From Methanococcus maripaludis (GTDB taxonomy: Archaea > AGJL01 > Methanococci > Methanococcales > Methanococcaceae): a DNA stretch of 64,000 bases. Both the position numbers and the translations under genes were made by a program. The DNA lies in NCBI RefSeq assembly GCF_013760955.1, contig NZ_JACDUL010000003.1, positions 115,207-179,206 on the forward strand. Direction: 5' to 3'. Shown one piece after another: positions 37,242-44,797 of this stretch. The notes beneath the pieces were generated by a model. That model was given only the letters and a program-made list of their open reading frames with translations. It had not been told where the DNA came from and did not search any database. How positions within the stretch are numbered: position 1 is the first letter of the stretch; each line of letters begins with the position of its first letter.

Positions 37242-37454
37242 TTATTTTTTTATAACTACTTTAAATCCATCTGAGCTTTCTTCGGAAGAAAGTATTTCGT
37301 GGCCTTTTTCTTCTACAAATCTTACGATATTTTGAAGAGCAGGTTTATAATCTCCTTTAACGGTTAATTCATCTCCAGAATTTAATGAATCTAATGCTTT
37401 TTTTGTTTTTAAAACAGGCATTGGACATACAGTCCCTGTAACGTCAAGTTCCAT
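37242..37454 (-). CDS. TusA/SirA-family sulfur carrier protein
   Basis: The 70-residue protein begins MELDVTGTVCPMPVLKTKKAL, with the C-P-x-P motif whose cysteine carries persulfide in TusA. The rest matches the small alpha/beta SirA fold. I start it at 37454 after GGAGGTTATACT; the upstream in-frame ATG at 37472 precedes that site. It is the first gene of a pair with the DsrE-like protein, a pairing seen in sulfur-trafficking systems. Confidence 0.85.
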   Translation of the reverse strand: MELDVTGTVCPMPVLKTKKALDSLNSGDELTVKGDYKPALQNIVRFVEEKGHEILSSEESSDGFKVVIKK

Positions 37455-37610
37455 AGTATAACCTCCAGGCATATATTAGAAAAACTAATATGTTTAAAAA
37501 CATAAGTTTATTTTTTATTAAAGAGCTAACTTGCTACAATTTATATTTTTAAGCAGATTATATAAATATATTTATTAATTATTCTAATAGTTCTTAAATC
37601 ATTTTAAAAA

Positions 37611-38300
37611 TTAATAATCTAATAGTTCAAAGTACTCGTAATCTAAAATGTTATCTTTTACCATCCACAACTCGCGATACTTTCTTGAAAGTTCTATTAA
37701 TCTCTTCAAAATATCTTTATCCGTTTTTCCGCGCTCAAAAAGTTCATCAACTATCAAAAATAGTATTTCTTCGAGTTTTCTTCTCTCCTGAATGTATTTG
37801 ATTACATCAGGGAGTATTTCAAGTAATTCTTCATTTTCTGCATTTTTTAAAAATTGGTTCCTTAAAAACGAAGTAAATGTAAATAAGTTTTTCTTTTCAA
37901 TTTTTGTAAGTTCAAGCATGTTTTTTGCAGTACCCAGTAGCGTTTTTTCAGTTTTTACAAATTCATCCCATAAATTATGCTTTTCAACAATACCCTCAAA
38001 AATTTCTAAAATCTCTTCTTTATCCAATTTAGAAAAATTAAAAAATAATTTATCCCCATCTACATATTTTCCATTTTTATAAGACTCTAAAAGTGCATAT
38101 GCGTGTTTACAGTTGTATTGATAAGGACAGGTACATATTCCAGTGTTTGTTTTTAAATCAACTTTTGTTATGTAACGGTCACTACCATAAACTGTTCCGT
38201 GAAGGGTATCTCCTCGTTTTATACAGTATTTCACCATATTTTTCAAAAAGTATTCTTTTCCCCGTTCTTGAACCATTTCATCGTAGATATCATTATCCAT
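37611..38300 (-). CDS. SWIM zinc-finger protein
   Basis: The 229-residue protein has a SWIM zinc finger near residues 45-72 (CTCPYQYNCKHAYALL; C-x-C-xn-C-x-H). The rest is a helix-rich, charged domain without a recognised enzyme motif. SWIM fingers bind DNA or protein partners, and archaeal ones often stand near recombination or restriction genes, but not here. The start at 38300 follows AGTGATAAA; the longer frame from 38342 is not used. It is divergent from the oxidoreductase operon at 38373, separated by 72 bases. Confidence 0.75.
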   Translation of the reverse strand: MDNDIYDEMVQERGKEYFLKNMVKYCIKRGDTLHGTVYGSDRYITKVDLKTNTGICTCPYQYNCKHAYALLESYKNGKYVDGDKLFFNFSKLDKEEILEIFEGIVEKHNLWDEFVKTEKTLLGTAKNMLELTKIEKKNLFTFTSFLRNQFLKNAENEELLEILPDVIKYIQERRKLEEILFLIVDELFERGKTDKDILKRLIELSRKYRELWMVKDNILDYEYFELLDY

Positions 38301-38372
38301 TTTATCACTAAATATAACAATGTTAAATATATTCAAATTCAAATTTATATGTGTATTCAGTGGAGGGGGAAC

Positions 38373-40085
38373 ATGAATCTTGAAAAAGAAGTTTCAATAG
38401 TCCTCGGCGGTGCTGCAGGACAGGGTATACAAACTATCGAAGAATCACTTACCAAAATATTAAAATTATCAGGATATAACGTATTTGCAACAAAAGAATA
38501 CATGTCGCGGGTTAGGGGCGGAATTAACACGACTGAAATTGTAATATCGTCTGAAAAAAAGCGTTCTTTTTTAAAAAGAATAGATCTACTTGTAACTTTT
38601 AAAAAAGGTGTTTTAAACCATCTAAAAGATAGAATTTCAGATAAAACTATTATTTTGGGGGAAAAAGAAAATATCGATGAAGAATTTTTGGATAATAAAA
38701 ATATTATCGATATTCCAATTCAAGAAATAAGTAAAAACATTGGAAACACTTTATTTTCAAATACCGTAGGTTCTGGAATAATTCTTGGAATTTTTGATTG
38801 TGATTTAGAGCTTTTTAATAAATATCTTGAAGATAAATTTTCTAAAAAAGGAGAAGAAATTGTAAATAAAAACTTAGAAGCTGCAAAAGAAGGATACCTA
38901 CTTGGAAAAAAAATCTTAAAAGACTCAAATTTTAAAATAAATCTTGAAAAAAATGGCAAACTCAAAGATGAAATTATTTTAAGTGGTACTGAAGCTGTTG
39001 CGCTCGGTGCTGCAAAAGCAGGTTGCAATTTTGTTTCATTTTACCCAATGACTCCATCAACAGGAGTTTCCACTTTTCTTGCAGGACATTCGAAAGATCT
39101 TGGAATTATTGTTGAACAGGTTGAAGATGAAATTTCTGCAATAAATATGGCTATCGGTTCATGGTATGCGGGAGCTAGAGGGCTTGTTACAACATCGGGA
39201 GGCGGATTTTCACTGATGTGTGAAGCAGTAAGCCTTTCAGGAATGACTGAAACTCCAGTTGTAGTATATCTTGCACAAAGACCCGGTCCTTCGACAGGGC
39301 TTCCAACGAGAACTGCACAAGCGGATTTGGAGTTAGCACTTTATTCTGGACATGGCGAATTTCCCAGAATTATTTATTCACCAGGAAAAATTGAAGAAGC
39401 TTATGAAATAAGCCAGATTGCGTTTAATATGGCGGATAAATATCAAATTCCTGTATTCATACTATCTGACGAATATCTTGCAGATACATTTTACAATCTA
39501 TCAGATGATGAATTAAAAACTGTAAAAAAAGAAAATCATGTTGTAAAAACTGATTTTGACTACAAAAGGTACCAATTGTCCGAAAATCCAATTTCAGAGC
39601 GAGGAATTCCAGGATTTGGTGAGGGGATTGTACTGGTATGTGGTAACGAACATGATGAATTTGGGGATATTACTGAAGATGTTGATTTAATAAATAAAAT
39701 GACTAAAAAACGGAATAAGAAGTTAGATTTAATTAAAAAAGAAGCAATAGCACCGGAATTTATTGGAAATGAAGATTACAAAAACCTGATTGTTTCATGG
39801 GGTACAACATACTACCCAGTAAAAGATGCACTTGAAAAATTGAATTTAAAAGATACTGCACTTTTACATTTCAGTCAAGTTTATCCGATTTCCGATTCTG
39901 CTGAAAAATACTTAAAAAAAGCTGAGAAGATAATAAATATCGAATTAAATTATTCTGGACAGCTTGGAAGACTTTTAAAAAGGGAATTTGGAACTGAAAT
40001 GAATGATAGTATTTTAAAATACGATGGCAGGGCTTTTTCGGTTGAAGAACTTACTGAAAAAATTGAAAAAGTTTTGATGGGGTGA
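38373..40085 (+). CDS. 2-oxoacid:ferredoxin oxidoreductase, fused gamma-alpha subunit
   Basis: The 570-residue protein joins an N-terminal gamma domain (VLGGAAGQGIQTIEE, residues 1 to about 190) to an alpha domain with GTEAVALGAAKAGCNFVSFYPMTPSTGV and ARGLVTTSGGGFSLM. This fusion is typical of two-subunit 2-oxoacid oxidoreductases. The substrate (2-oxoglutarate, pyruvate, branched-chain or other) is not readable. GGAGGGGG precedes the ATG at 38373; the long upstream frame from 38199 runs through the divergent SWIM gene region. The stop overlaps the ribosome binding site of the beta subunit gene. Confidence 0.88.
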   Translation: MNLEKEVSIVLGGAAGQGIQTIEESLTKILKLSGYNVFATKEYMSRVRGGINTTEIVISSEKKRSFLKRIDLLVTFKKGVLNHLKDRISDKTIILGEKENIDEEFLDNKNIIDIPIQEISKNIGNTLFSNTVGSGIILGIFDCDLELFNKYLEDKFSKKGEEIVNKNLEAAKEGYLLGKKILKDSNFKINLEKNGKLKDEIILSGTEAVALGAAKAGCNFVSFYPMTPSTGVSTFLAGHSKDLGIIVEQVEDEISAINMAIGSWYAGARGLVTTSGGGFSLMCEAVSLSGMTETPVVVYLAQRPGPSTGLPTRTAQADLELALYSGHGEFPRIIYSPGKIEEAYEISQIAFNMADKYQIPVFILSDEYLADTFYNLSDDELKTVKKENHVVKTDFDYKRYQLSENPISERGIPGFGEGIVLVCGNEHDEFGDITEDVDLINKMTKKRNKKLDLIKKEAIAPEFIGNEDYKNLIVSWGTTYYPVKDALEKLNLKDTALLHFSQVYPISDSAEKYLKKAEKIINIELNYSGQLGRLLKREFGTEMNDSILKYDGRAFSVEELTEKIEKVLMG

Positions 40086-40090
40086 GATTC

Positions 40091-40951
40091 ATGGAAAAAA
40101 ATCCTTTTCAAAGAACTGAAAAAATAGATATTTCCTGGTGTCCGGGATGTGGAAACTTTGCAATAAAAGCATCACTTTCAAATGCCCTGTCAAAACTGAA
40201 ATTAAACCCGCAAAATGTTGCAATTGTTTCAGGAATCGGGCAGGCTGGAAAAATGCCTCACTACATAACTGTAAATGGATTTCATACATTACATGGAAGA
40301 GCGATACCTGCTGCAACTGCCGTGAAAACCACAAATCCCGAGCTTACAGTAATTGCAGAAGGTGGCGATGGCGATATGTATGCAGAAGGTGGAAATCATC
40401 TTATTCATGCTATTCGAAGAAACCCAAATATCACAGTTTTGATACATAATAATCAGATATACGGGCTTACAAAAGGACAAGCCTCCCCAACTACCCTGGT
40501 TTCAACAAAAACTCCTACTCAACCGTGGGGAGTATTTGAGGAACCTTTAAATTCGATAGCACTTGCAATTTCATTAAACGCATCTTTTGTGGCACGTACA
40601 TTTTCAGGAAATATTGAAAAAACCGAAGAAATAATAATTGAAGCAATAAATCATAAGGGTTTATCTATTGTAGATATATTTCATCCCTGTCCCTCATTTA
40701 ACAAAGTAAATACTCTTCAATGGTATAAAGAACATACTTATTATTTAGAAGGCCATGATGTAACGGATAGAAAAAAAGCATTTGAAAAATCGCTTGAAAC
40801 TGATAAGTATCCCCTTGGAATATTTTATACTTGTGAAAAACCCGTATTTGAAGACGTTGTTCCCCCATACATCTCAGAAAAAACTCCGATATGGAAAAGA
40901 GAACCGAATTTAGAAAAAATTGAAGAAATAATGAATTCAAAAAGAACTTAA
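40091..40951 (+). CDS. 2-oxoacid:ferredoxin oxidoreductase, beta subunit
   Basis: The 286-residue ThDP subunit starts WCPGCGNF and has the ThDP motif GGDGDMYAEGGNH with NNQIYGLTKGQ after it. Cysteines for the proximal [4Fe-4S] cluster include WCPGC and HPCPSF. At the place where many homologues have GIGCS, this protein has GIGQAGKMPH, so one usual ligand cysteine is a glutamine. The start is the ATG at 40091 after GGTGAGATTC. It is translationally close to the gamma-alpha gene. Confidence 0.9.
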   Translation: MEKNPFQRTEKIDISWCPGCGNFAIKASLSNALSKLKLNPQNVAIVSGIGQAGKMPHYITVNGFHTLHGRAIPAATAVKTTNPELTVIAEGGDGDMYAEGGNHLIHAIRRNPNITVLIHNNQIYGLTKGQASPTTLVSTKTPTQPWGVFEEPLNSIALAISLNASFVARTFSGNIEKTEEIIIEAINHKGLSIVDIFHPCPSFNKVNTLQWYKEHTYYLEGHDVTDRKKAFEKSLETDKYPLGIFYTCEKPVFEDVVPPYISEKTPIWKREPNLEKIEEIMNSKRT

Positions 40952-41002
40952 TAATAAATAGATTAGTGGTTTAACCAAATATTAAAAATCTTTGTGAAAA
41001 TT

Positions 41003-41761
41003 ATGGAAAATTTAGAAAAAATAAACGAACTTGTCGAAATATTTGGGCATTTTGACGTGGAATTTGCTAAAAACATGGAAGAAAAAATGGATACACAATA
41101 TCTGGTTCTTCAGAATCTAAAATATTCAATGGATAACGATGAAATGTTTATAAAACTCGTGATTTTAAATTCAATAGTAAGCTACCAGCTTTGCACTACT
41201 GGGGAGCTCTGGTGGGGTGAATTTTCAGAATATTGGTCAAAAAATGAAGTTAATAATGATAATTTAGGGGAAAAATACATTAATTTTCTCAAAAATTCAA
41301 AGGGAAACAGACGACTTTTAAACGTAAAAATAAAAAGGATTGAAAAAGTTATCCCGTTTCTTGAAACGATAAATCTTCTGGATTTTAAAAATTACTATGT
41401 AACTATGGAAGAACTGCTTGAAAAACTATCAAAATGCTTAAACTCGAAAAAAAATGCAAAAACCATTGTCTTTGCACTAAAAATGTTTGGTTATTCTTCA
41501 AGAATCGTATTTAATGAATTTATTCCCTACCCGATGGAGATTGAAATTCCAAAAGATTCAAGAATTGAAAAATACACCCTCAAATTTACAGATAAAGACC
41601 CGATAAAATTTTGGAATAATATTTCTAAAATTACAAAAATTCCGCCATTACATATAGATTCGATAATTTGGCCAGTTCTTGGGAAAAAATTTGATTTTGA
41701 ATCATGTAACGGAAAAATTGGTAAAAAATCAAAATATTTATTCAAATTACTTGAATTTTGA
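41003..41761 (+). CDS. Archaeal 8-oxoguanine DNA glycosylase (AGOG) / DNA lyase
   Basis: The 252-residue helical protein matches AGOG: SYQLCTTGELWWGEFSEYW near residue 55, then SKGNRRLLNVKIKRIEK with the catalytic lysine region and AKTIVFALKMFGYSSRI, a helix-hairpin-helix-like segment. AGOG excises 8-oxoguanine and nicks the backbone. The start at 41003 follows GTGAAAATT. It is downstream of the oxidoreductase genes (51-base gap) and upstream of rubredoxin. Confidence 0.85.
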   Translation: MENLEKINELVEIFGHFDVEFAKNMEEKMDTQYLVLQNLKYSMDNDEMFIKLVILNSIVSYQLCTTGELWWGEFSEYWSKNEVNNDNLGEKYINFLKNSKGNRRLLNVKIKRIEKVIPFLETINLLDFKNYYVTMEELLEKLSKCLNSKKNAKTIVFALKMFGYSSRIVFNEFIPYPMEIEIPKDSRIEKYTLKFTDKDPIKFWNNISKITKIPPLHIDSIIWPVLGKKFDFESCNGKIGKKSKYLFKLLEF

Positions 41762-41774
41762 TAGTATTATAAAA

Positions 41775-41783
41775 TTATATAAA
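41775..41783 (+). promoter_or_regulatory. TATA box of the rubredoxin gene
   Basis: TTATATAAA lies 45-53 bases before the rubredoxin ATG, giving a leader of about 20 bases with a strong AAAGGAGG ribosome binding site. Confidence 0.6.
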
Positions 41784-41827
41784 TAAGTGTTTTCAAAATT
41801 AAATCTATGGGAAAAGGAGGTAGTTTT

Positions 41828-41962
41828 ATGTCAGTTTGGAAATGCACAGTCTGCGGATACGAATACGATGAAGAAAAAGAGGGGAAAAAGTTCTCAGAAT
41901 TGCCTGATACCTGGACATGCCCCCTTTGTGGTGCTAAAAAATCTGCATTCGTAGAATTATAA
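41828..41962 (+). CDS. Rubredoxin, 44 residues
   Basis: This very short gene encodes [16 protein letters not shown] at its start and [11 protein letters not shown] later, two C-x2-C knuckles (Cys6, Cys9, Cys31, Cys34) that hold a single iron. It is shorter than usual bacterial rubredoxins (about 52-54 residues), lacking part of the loop between the knuckles. It carries one electron at low potential. A strong AAAGGAGGTAG ribosome binding site and own TATA box support it. It converges with the gene at 41968 with a five-base gap. Confidence 0.92.
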   Translation: MSVWKCTVCGYEYDEEKEGKKFSELPDTWTCPLCGAKKSAFVEL

Positions 41963-41967
41963 AAAAT

Positions 41968-42327
41968 TTAAGCTTTATTACTTTTTTTAATGTATTTTAT
42001 GTATTTTGCAGCATCTTTTATTCTTGCCTCAAGGTGCGGAACATCCATAATTTCGAATTTATTGTATTTATCGTGCAGGTGGAATCTCAAAGATATCATC
42101 GACATTGTGTGTGCTATATCTTCGTCATCGAGATTCATCGAAACCACATCGATTCTATTGAGTAATTCACAAACTAAACTTTTAGCCCTGTCTAAATCCT
42201 CATCATCAAGATTCATTGAATAGATGTCCAGTTCTTCCATTATCTCGTGAACTGGCTTTTCAGGATTTTCGAGAAGCGATTTGACGATATTGTTCGAAAG
42301 TTCTTTTAATTTAATTTCTTTTTTCAT
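41968..42327 (-). CDS. Helical protein with an internal SMNLDDED repeat, unknown function
   Basis: The 119-residue acidic protein is predicted helical. The segment YSMNLDDEDLDRAKSL recurs 24 residues later as VSMNLDDEDIAHTMSM, a clear internal duplication. I do not recognise the family. The start at 42327 follows GGTGTACAAA. The upstream 200 bases hold a near-palindromic TATA (CTATATAAACG, about 42479-42489) but no gene. It is convergent with rubredoxin. Confidence 0.6.
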   Translation of the reverse strand: MKKEIKLKELSNNIVKSLLENPEKPVHEIMEELDIYSMNLDDEDLDRAKSLVCELLNRIDVVSMNLDDEDIAHTMSMISLRFHLHDKYNKFEIMDVPHLEARIKDAAKYIKYIKKSNKA

Positions 42328-42528
42328 TTTGTACACCGGAACAGATGGAAAACTTGGCTTTTTACAGATTTTTATTTAAGATATTTTTTAAAATACCTTC
42401 TTCACTTTGAAGTAACAGAATATTAATCTTTGCATTTTTAAAATACCCAATTTCAACAAATAACATTATTTAAAAGATACTATATAAACGTTAAAACACG
42501 GATCATGTCAAAAACTATAAAAAAAGAA

Positions 42529-42909
42529 TTATTCTTCGTCATCAAATTCGATTGTCGCATTTACTATGTTAAATTCTTTTCCGCCTTTCAATTTAACATT
42601 TCTCGATTCACATTTTGGACATATTACTTCGAGTTCATCTTTTGTATCCAAATCTCCTTCGAATTCACAGTCCATACAGAAAATTTTTGGTTTTACCATC
42701 TCTGCTTTTAATTCTGCGCCCTTACATACAGTATCTTCTGAAATAACTTCGAAAACAAACTGTAACTGATCGACACTTAACAAAGTAAGTTCCCCAATTT
42801 CCAGATTAATGTCATTTACTTTTATAACCTTTCTACCGAGTGCTTCTTGTTGTTCAACTGCTTCGAGTATCGCATTTAATACTGACGTTGCATAAGAGAG
42901 TTCGTGCAT
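42529..42909 (-). CDS. hypA: Hydrogenase nickel incorporation protein HypA
   Basis: The 126-residue protein begins MHELSYATSVL, with the nickel-binding His2/Glu3 of HypA. It has a zinc site from CMDC and CPKC. HypA delivers nickel to hydrogenase large subunits with HypB. The start overlaps the upstream gene's stop by one base (TAATG), so it is coupled to the RNA-binding protein. hypD at 51223 is another maturation gene in the window. Confidence 0.94.
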   Translation of the reverse strand: MHELSYATSVLNAILEAVEQQEALGRKVIKVNDINLEIGELTLLSVDQLQFVFEVISEDTVCKGAELKAEMVKPKIFCMDCEFEGDLDTKDELEVICPKCESRNVKLKGGKEFNIVNATIEFDDEE

Positions 42910-43370
42910 TAAAAAACACCTTGTTTATCGAGTCTTTCCAAAACCATTTCTTTTACTTTTTCTTCTTTTCCACTTGGAACAAAAATCTTGAAGTTTACAA
43001 CGATTCTTACAGTATCGTCCCCATCTGAAAGTTTACACTCTTCAAGATATGCTTTTTGTTTATCAAATCTTAAATAAAGTTTATTTTTCTCGATTCTACT
43101 ATCCATTTCACTTTTTAATCGATTTACGTTTCTTTCGTCGCTTTTTATCAAATCAATGATATAATTGAATACCATTTTTGCCTTTTTTCCAGAAATTTTA
43201 ACGGTGTGAATCTCAATAGGATTTCCAAAATTTCCTTCTGTTTCAACTGTCTCGGTTTCTAAATCGTCTTCTTCGATTATTTCAGGTAAAAAGAAAACCA
43301 TTGCATCAAGAACTTTTTCTTCGTCTTCGGTTGCGTTTGCAATCGTTGATATTGATATATTATTTACCAT
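42909..43370 (-). CDS. Archaeal RNA-binding protein (COG1325 type)
   Basis: The 153-residue protein starts ISISTIANATEDEEKVLDAM and contains TVKISGKKAKMVFNYIIDL and LYLRFDKQKAYLEECKL, features of the archaeal exosome-associated-type RNA-binding family (PF01877). Its exact RNA target is unknown. Coupling to hypA by a one-base overlap is notable, but no direct functional link follows. The start is supported by GGGATAGTT upstream on the reverse strand. Confidence 0.75.
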   Translation of the reverse strand: MVNNISISTIANATEDEEKVLDAMVFFLPEIIEEDDLETETVETEGNFGNPIEIHTVKISGKKAKMVFNYIIDLIKSDERNVNRLKSEMDSRIEKNKLYLRFDKQKAYLEECKLSDGDDTVRIVVNFKIFVPSGKEEKVKEMVLERLDKQGVF

Positions 43371-43513
43371 AACTATCCCATCTGATTTTAAATTTAAACA
43401 AAATATTGTAAAACAGGTTTAAATAAACTTTGAAATTTTTGAAATAATCTGAAAAAAACTAAAAAAATAAAATAGAAAAATTAGTTAAAAGAATTAAAAT
43501 AAAGGAAAATTAA

Positions 43514-44098
43514 TTATTTCGCTTTTTTGCTGTTAGCTCTGACACTTGGCCTTACTTTTTCAGTACCTTTTCCTTTGTACATTAATCCTCTTCCTTTTTT
43601 ACCAGCTGAGGTTAAACCTCTGGTTGCTCTACCTTTGTGGGTTCCTTTGCAGAGCCAGTTGTAGGATTTGTCGCTTTTGATTGACGGATGGCATGAATCA
43701 ACTAAGATTACTTCGTACCATTTTTGTTTTCCATCTTGTCCTACCCAGTAAGAGTTTAATACTTCCAAGTTAGGGTATTTTTTAGCTGCTCTTTCTTCAG
43801 CAATTCTTTGAATGGATTTTGCCATTGTAATTTTGTTGATACCTAATGTTGAAGGTTTTTTGGAGTGTTTTGGTCTTGGTTTTCTTAAACCTCCTCTTCT
43901 AACACTAACTCTTACAACAACAATTCCTTGTTTTGCTTTGTATCCTAAGTTTCTAGCCCTATCAATTCTTGTAGGTCTTTCAACTCTAATAACTGAAGGT
44001 TCTTTTCTCCAGTCTTGCATTCTTGACCATTGTAACTCTTTAACGTATGAGTTAGCAGGTACTTTCCATGCTTCTTTCACGTAGTTGTACATACTCAT
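43514..44098 (-). CDS. rpl15e: Ribosomal protein L15e
   Basis: The 194-residue basic protein has the eukaryote-like L15e sequence ([52 protein letters not shown]). It is a large-subunit protein near the exit tunnel. GTGATACC precedes the ATG. The transcript probably begins near 44213, giving an unusually structured leader of about 115 bases, described separately. Confidence 0.97.
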   Translation of the reverse strand: MSMYNYVKEAWKVPANSYVKELQWSRMQDWRKEPSVIRVERPTRIDRARNLGYKAKQGIVVVRVSVRRGGLRKPRPKHSKKPSTLGINKITMAKSIQRIAEERAAKKYPNLEVLNSYWVGQDGKQKWYEVILVDSCHPSIKSDKSYNWLCKGTHKGRATRGLTSAGKKGRGLMYKGKGTEKVRPSVRANSKKAK

Positions 44099-44213
44099 GG
44101 TATCACTTGTTTCGTCGATTTCTGTTTATGGGTTCAGCTTAATGCTACATGCCCTACGGGAATTCACCCGTCACTAAACTACTAGTATAACCTAGTCTTA
44201 ACACCATGTATCG
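44099..44213 (-). promoter_or_regulatory. Candidate structured 5' leader of the L15e mRNA
   Basis: The reverse strand can fold into a three-way junction. TACATG/CATGTA (44146-44151 with 44205-44210) encloses two perfect 5-bp hairpins, ACTAG/CTAGT (44181-44185 with 44192-44196) and ACGGG/CCCGT (44156-44160 with 44167-44171). An exclusive alternative pairs 44124-44128 with 44175-44179 and 44130-44133 with 44166-44169. Two competing folds before a ribosomal protein start suggest an autoregulatory or ligand-binding leader. Confidence 0.5.
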
Positions 44214-44239
44214 TGACAACTATATTAATTTAACGGCAA

Positions 44240-44250
44240 GTATATAAACA
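44240..44250. promoter_or_regulatory. Shared bidirectional TATA element between L15e and aIF2-beta genes
   Basis: GTATATAAACA reads as TATATAA on the plus strand and TTTATATAC on the minus strand. It lies 75-85 bases before the aIF2-beta start and predicts a minus-strand start near 44213. Confidence 0.6.
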
Positions 44251-44324
44251 ATGGACTAGAGAACAAGTTTAGAACTTGTACACTTTTTTACGATATTAGT
44301 TTCTAATTTAAATTTGGTGAAAAC

Positions 44325-44741
44325 ATGGTCGACTACTTCGATTACAACAGTTTATTGACAAGAGCGCGAGAACAACTTCCAGAAGAAGTATTCAAAGACG
44401 TAAGGTTTGAAATTCCATCTGCAGATAGTTTTGTAGAAGGAAACAGGACCATTATTAAAAACTTCAAAGATATTGCAAAATTCATGGAAAGGGACCCACA
44501 AGAATTTGCAAAATACGTAATGAAAGAACTCGGTACTGCAGGGGACATGGAAGGTGTCAGATTAATCTTGCAGGGTAAATTTGGATGGAGAATGGTAAAC
44601 GAAAAAATCCAAAATTACGTAAATGAATACGTACTCTGTCCAGAATGTGGAAAACCAGACACAAAAATCGTAAAAGAAGGAAGAATACACTTCTTGAAAT
44701 GTACCGCTTGTGGTGCAATGAAACCAGTTAAGACATTATAA
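44325..44741 (+). CDS. Translation initiation factor aIF2 subunit beta
   Basis: The 138-residue protein has the aIF2-beta order: N-terminal helix, central alpha/beta domain with GTAGDMEGVRLILQGKFG, and a C-terminal zinc ribbon CPECGKPDT...CTACG. It is part of the aIF2 trimer that brings initiator tRNA to the ribosome. GGTGAAAAC precedes the ATG. NMD3 follows 56 bases later, after a T-rich stretch. Confidence 0.95.
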   Translation: MVDYFDYNSLLTRAREQLPEEVFKDVRFEIPSADSFVEGNRTIIKNFKDIAKFMERDPQEFAKYVMKELGTAGDMEGVRLILQGKFGWRMVNEKIQNYVNEYVLCPECGKPDTKIVKEGRIHFLKCTACGAMKPVKTL

Positions 44742-44797
44742 GTACTCTTTTTCTTCTTTTTTACTTAATTAACGAATTTTACATTTTTGGTGATATT

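Noticed and set aside
42505..42711. Plus-strand frame with a TATA box (about 42479-42489) opposite hypA
   Set aside because: The TATA is nearly palindromic and suits the minus-strand gene at 41968-42327. The frame is antisense to hypA and has no ribosome binding site.
44099..44220. C/D-box or H/ACA guide RNA in the L15e leader
   Set aside because: A CTGA D-box-like tetramer and an ACA triplet occur, but there is no matching C box or clear pseudouridylation pocket. The leader interpretation fits better.
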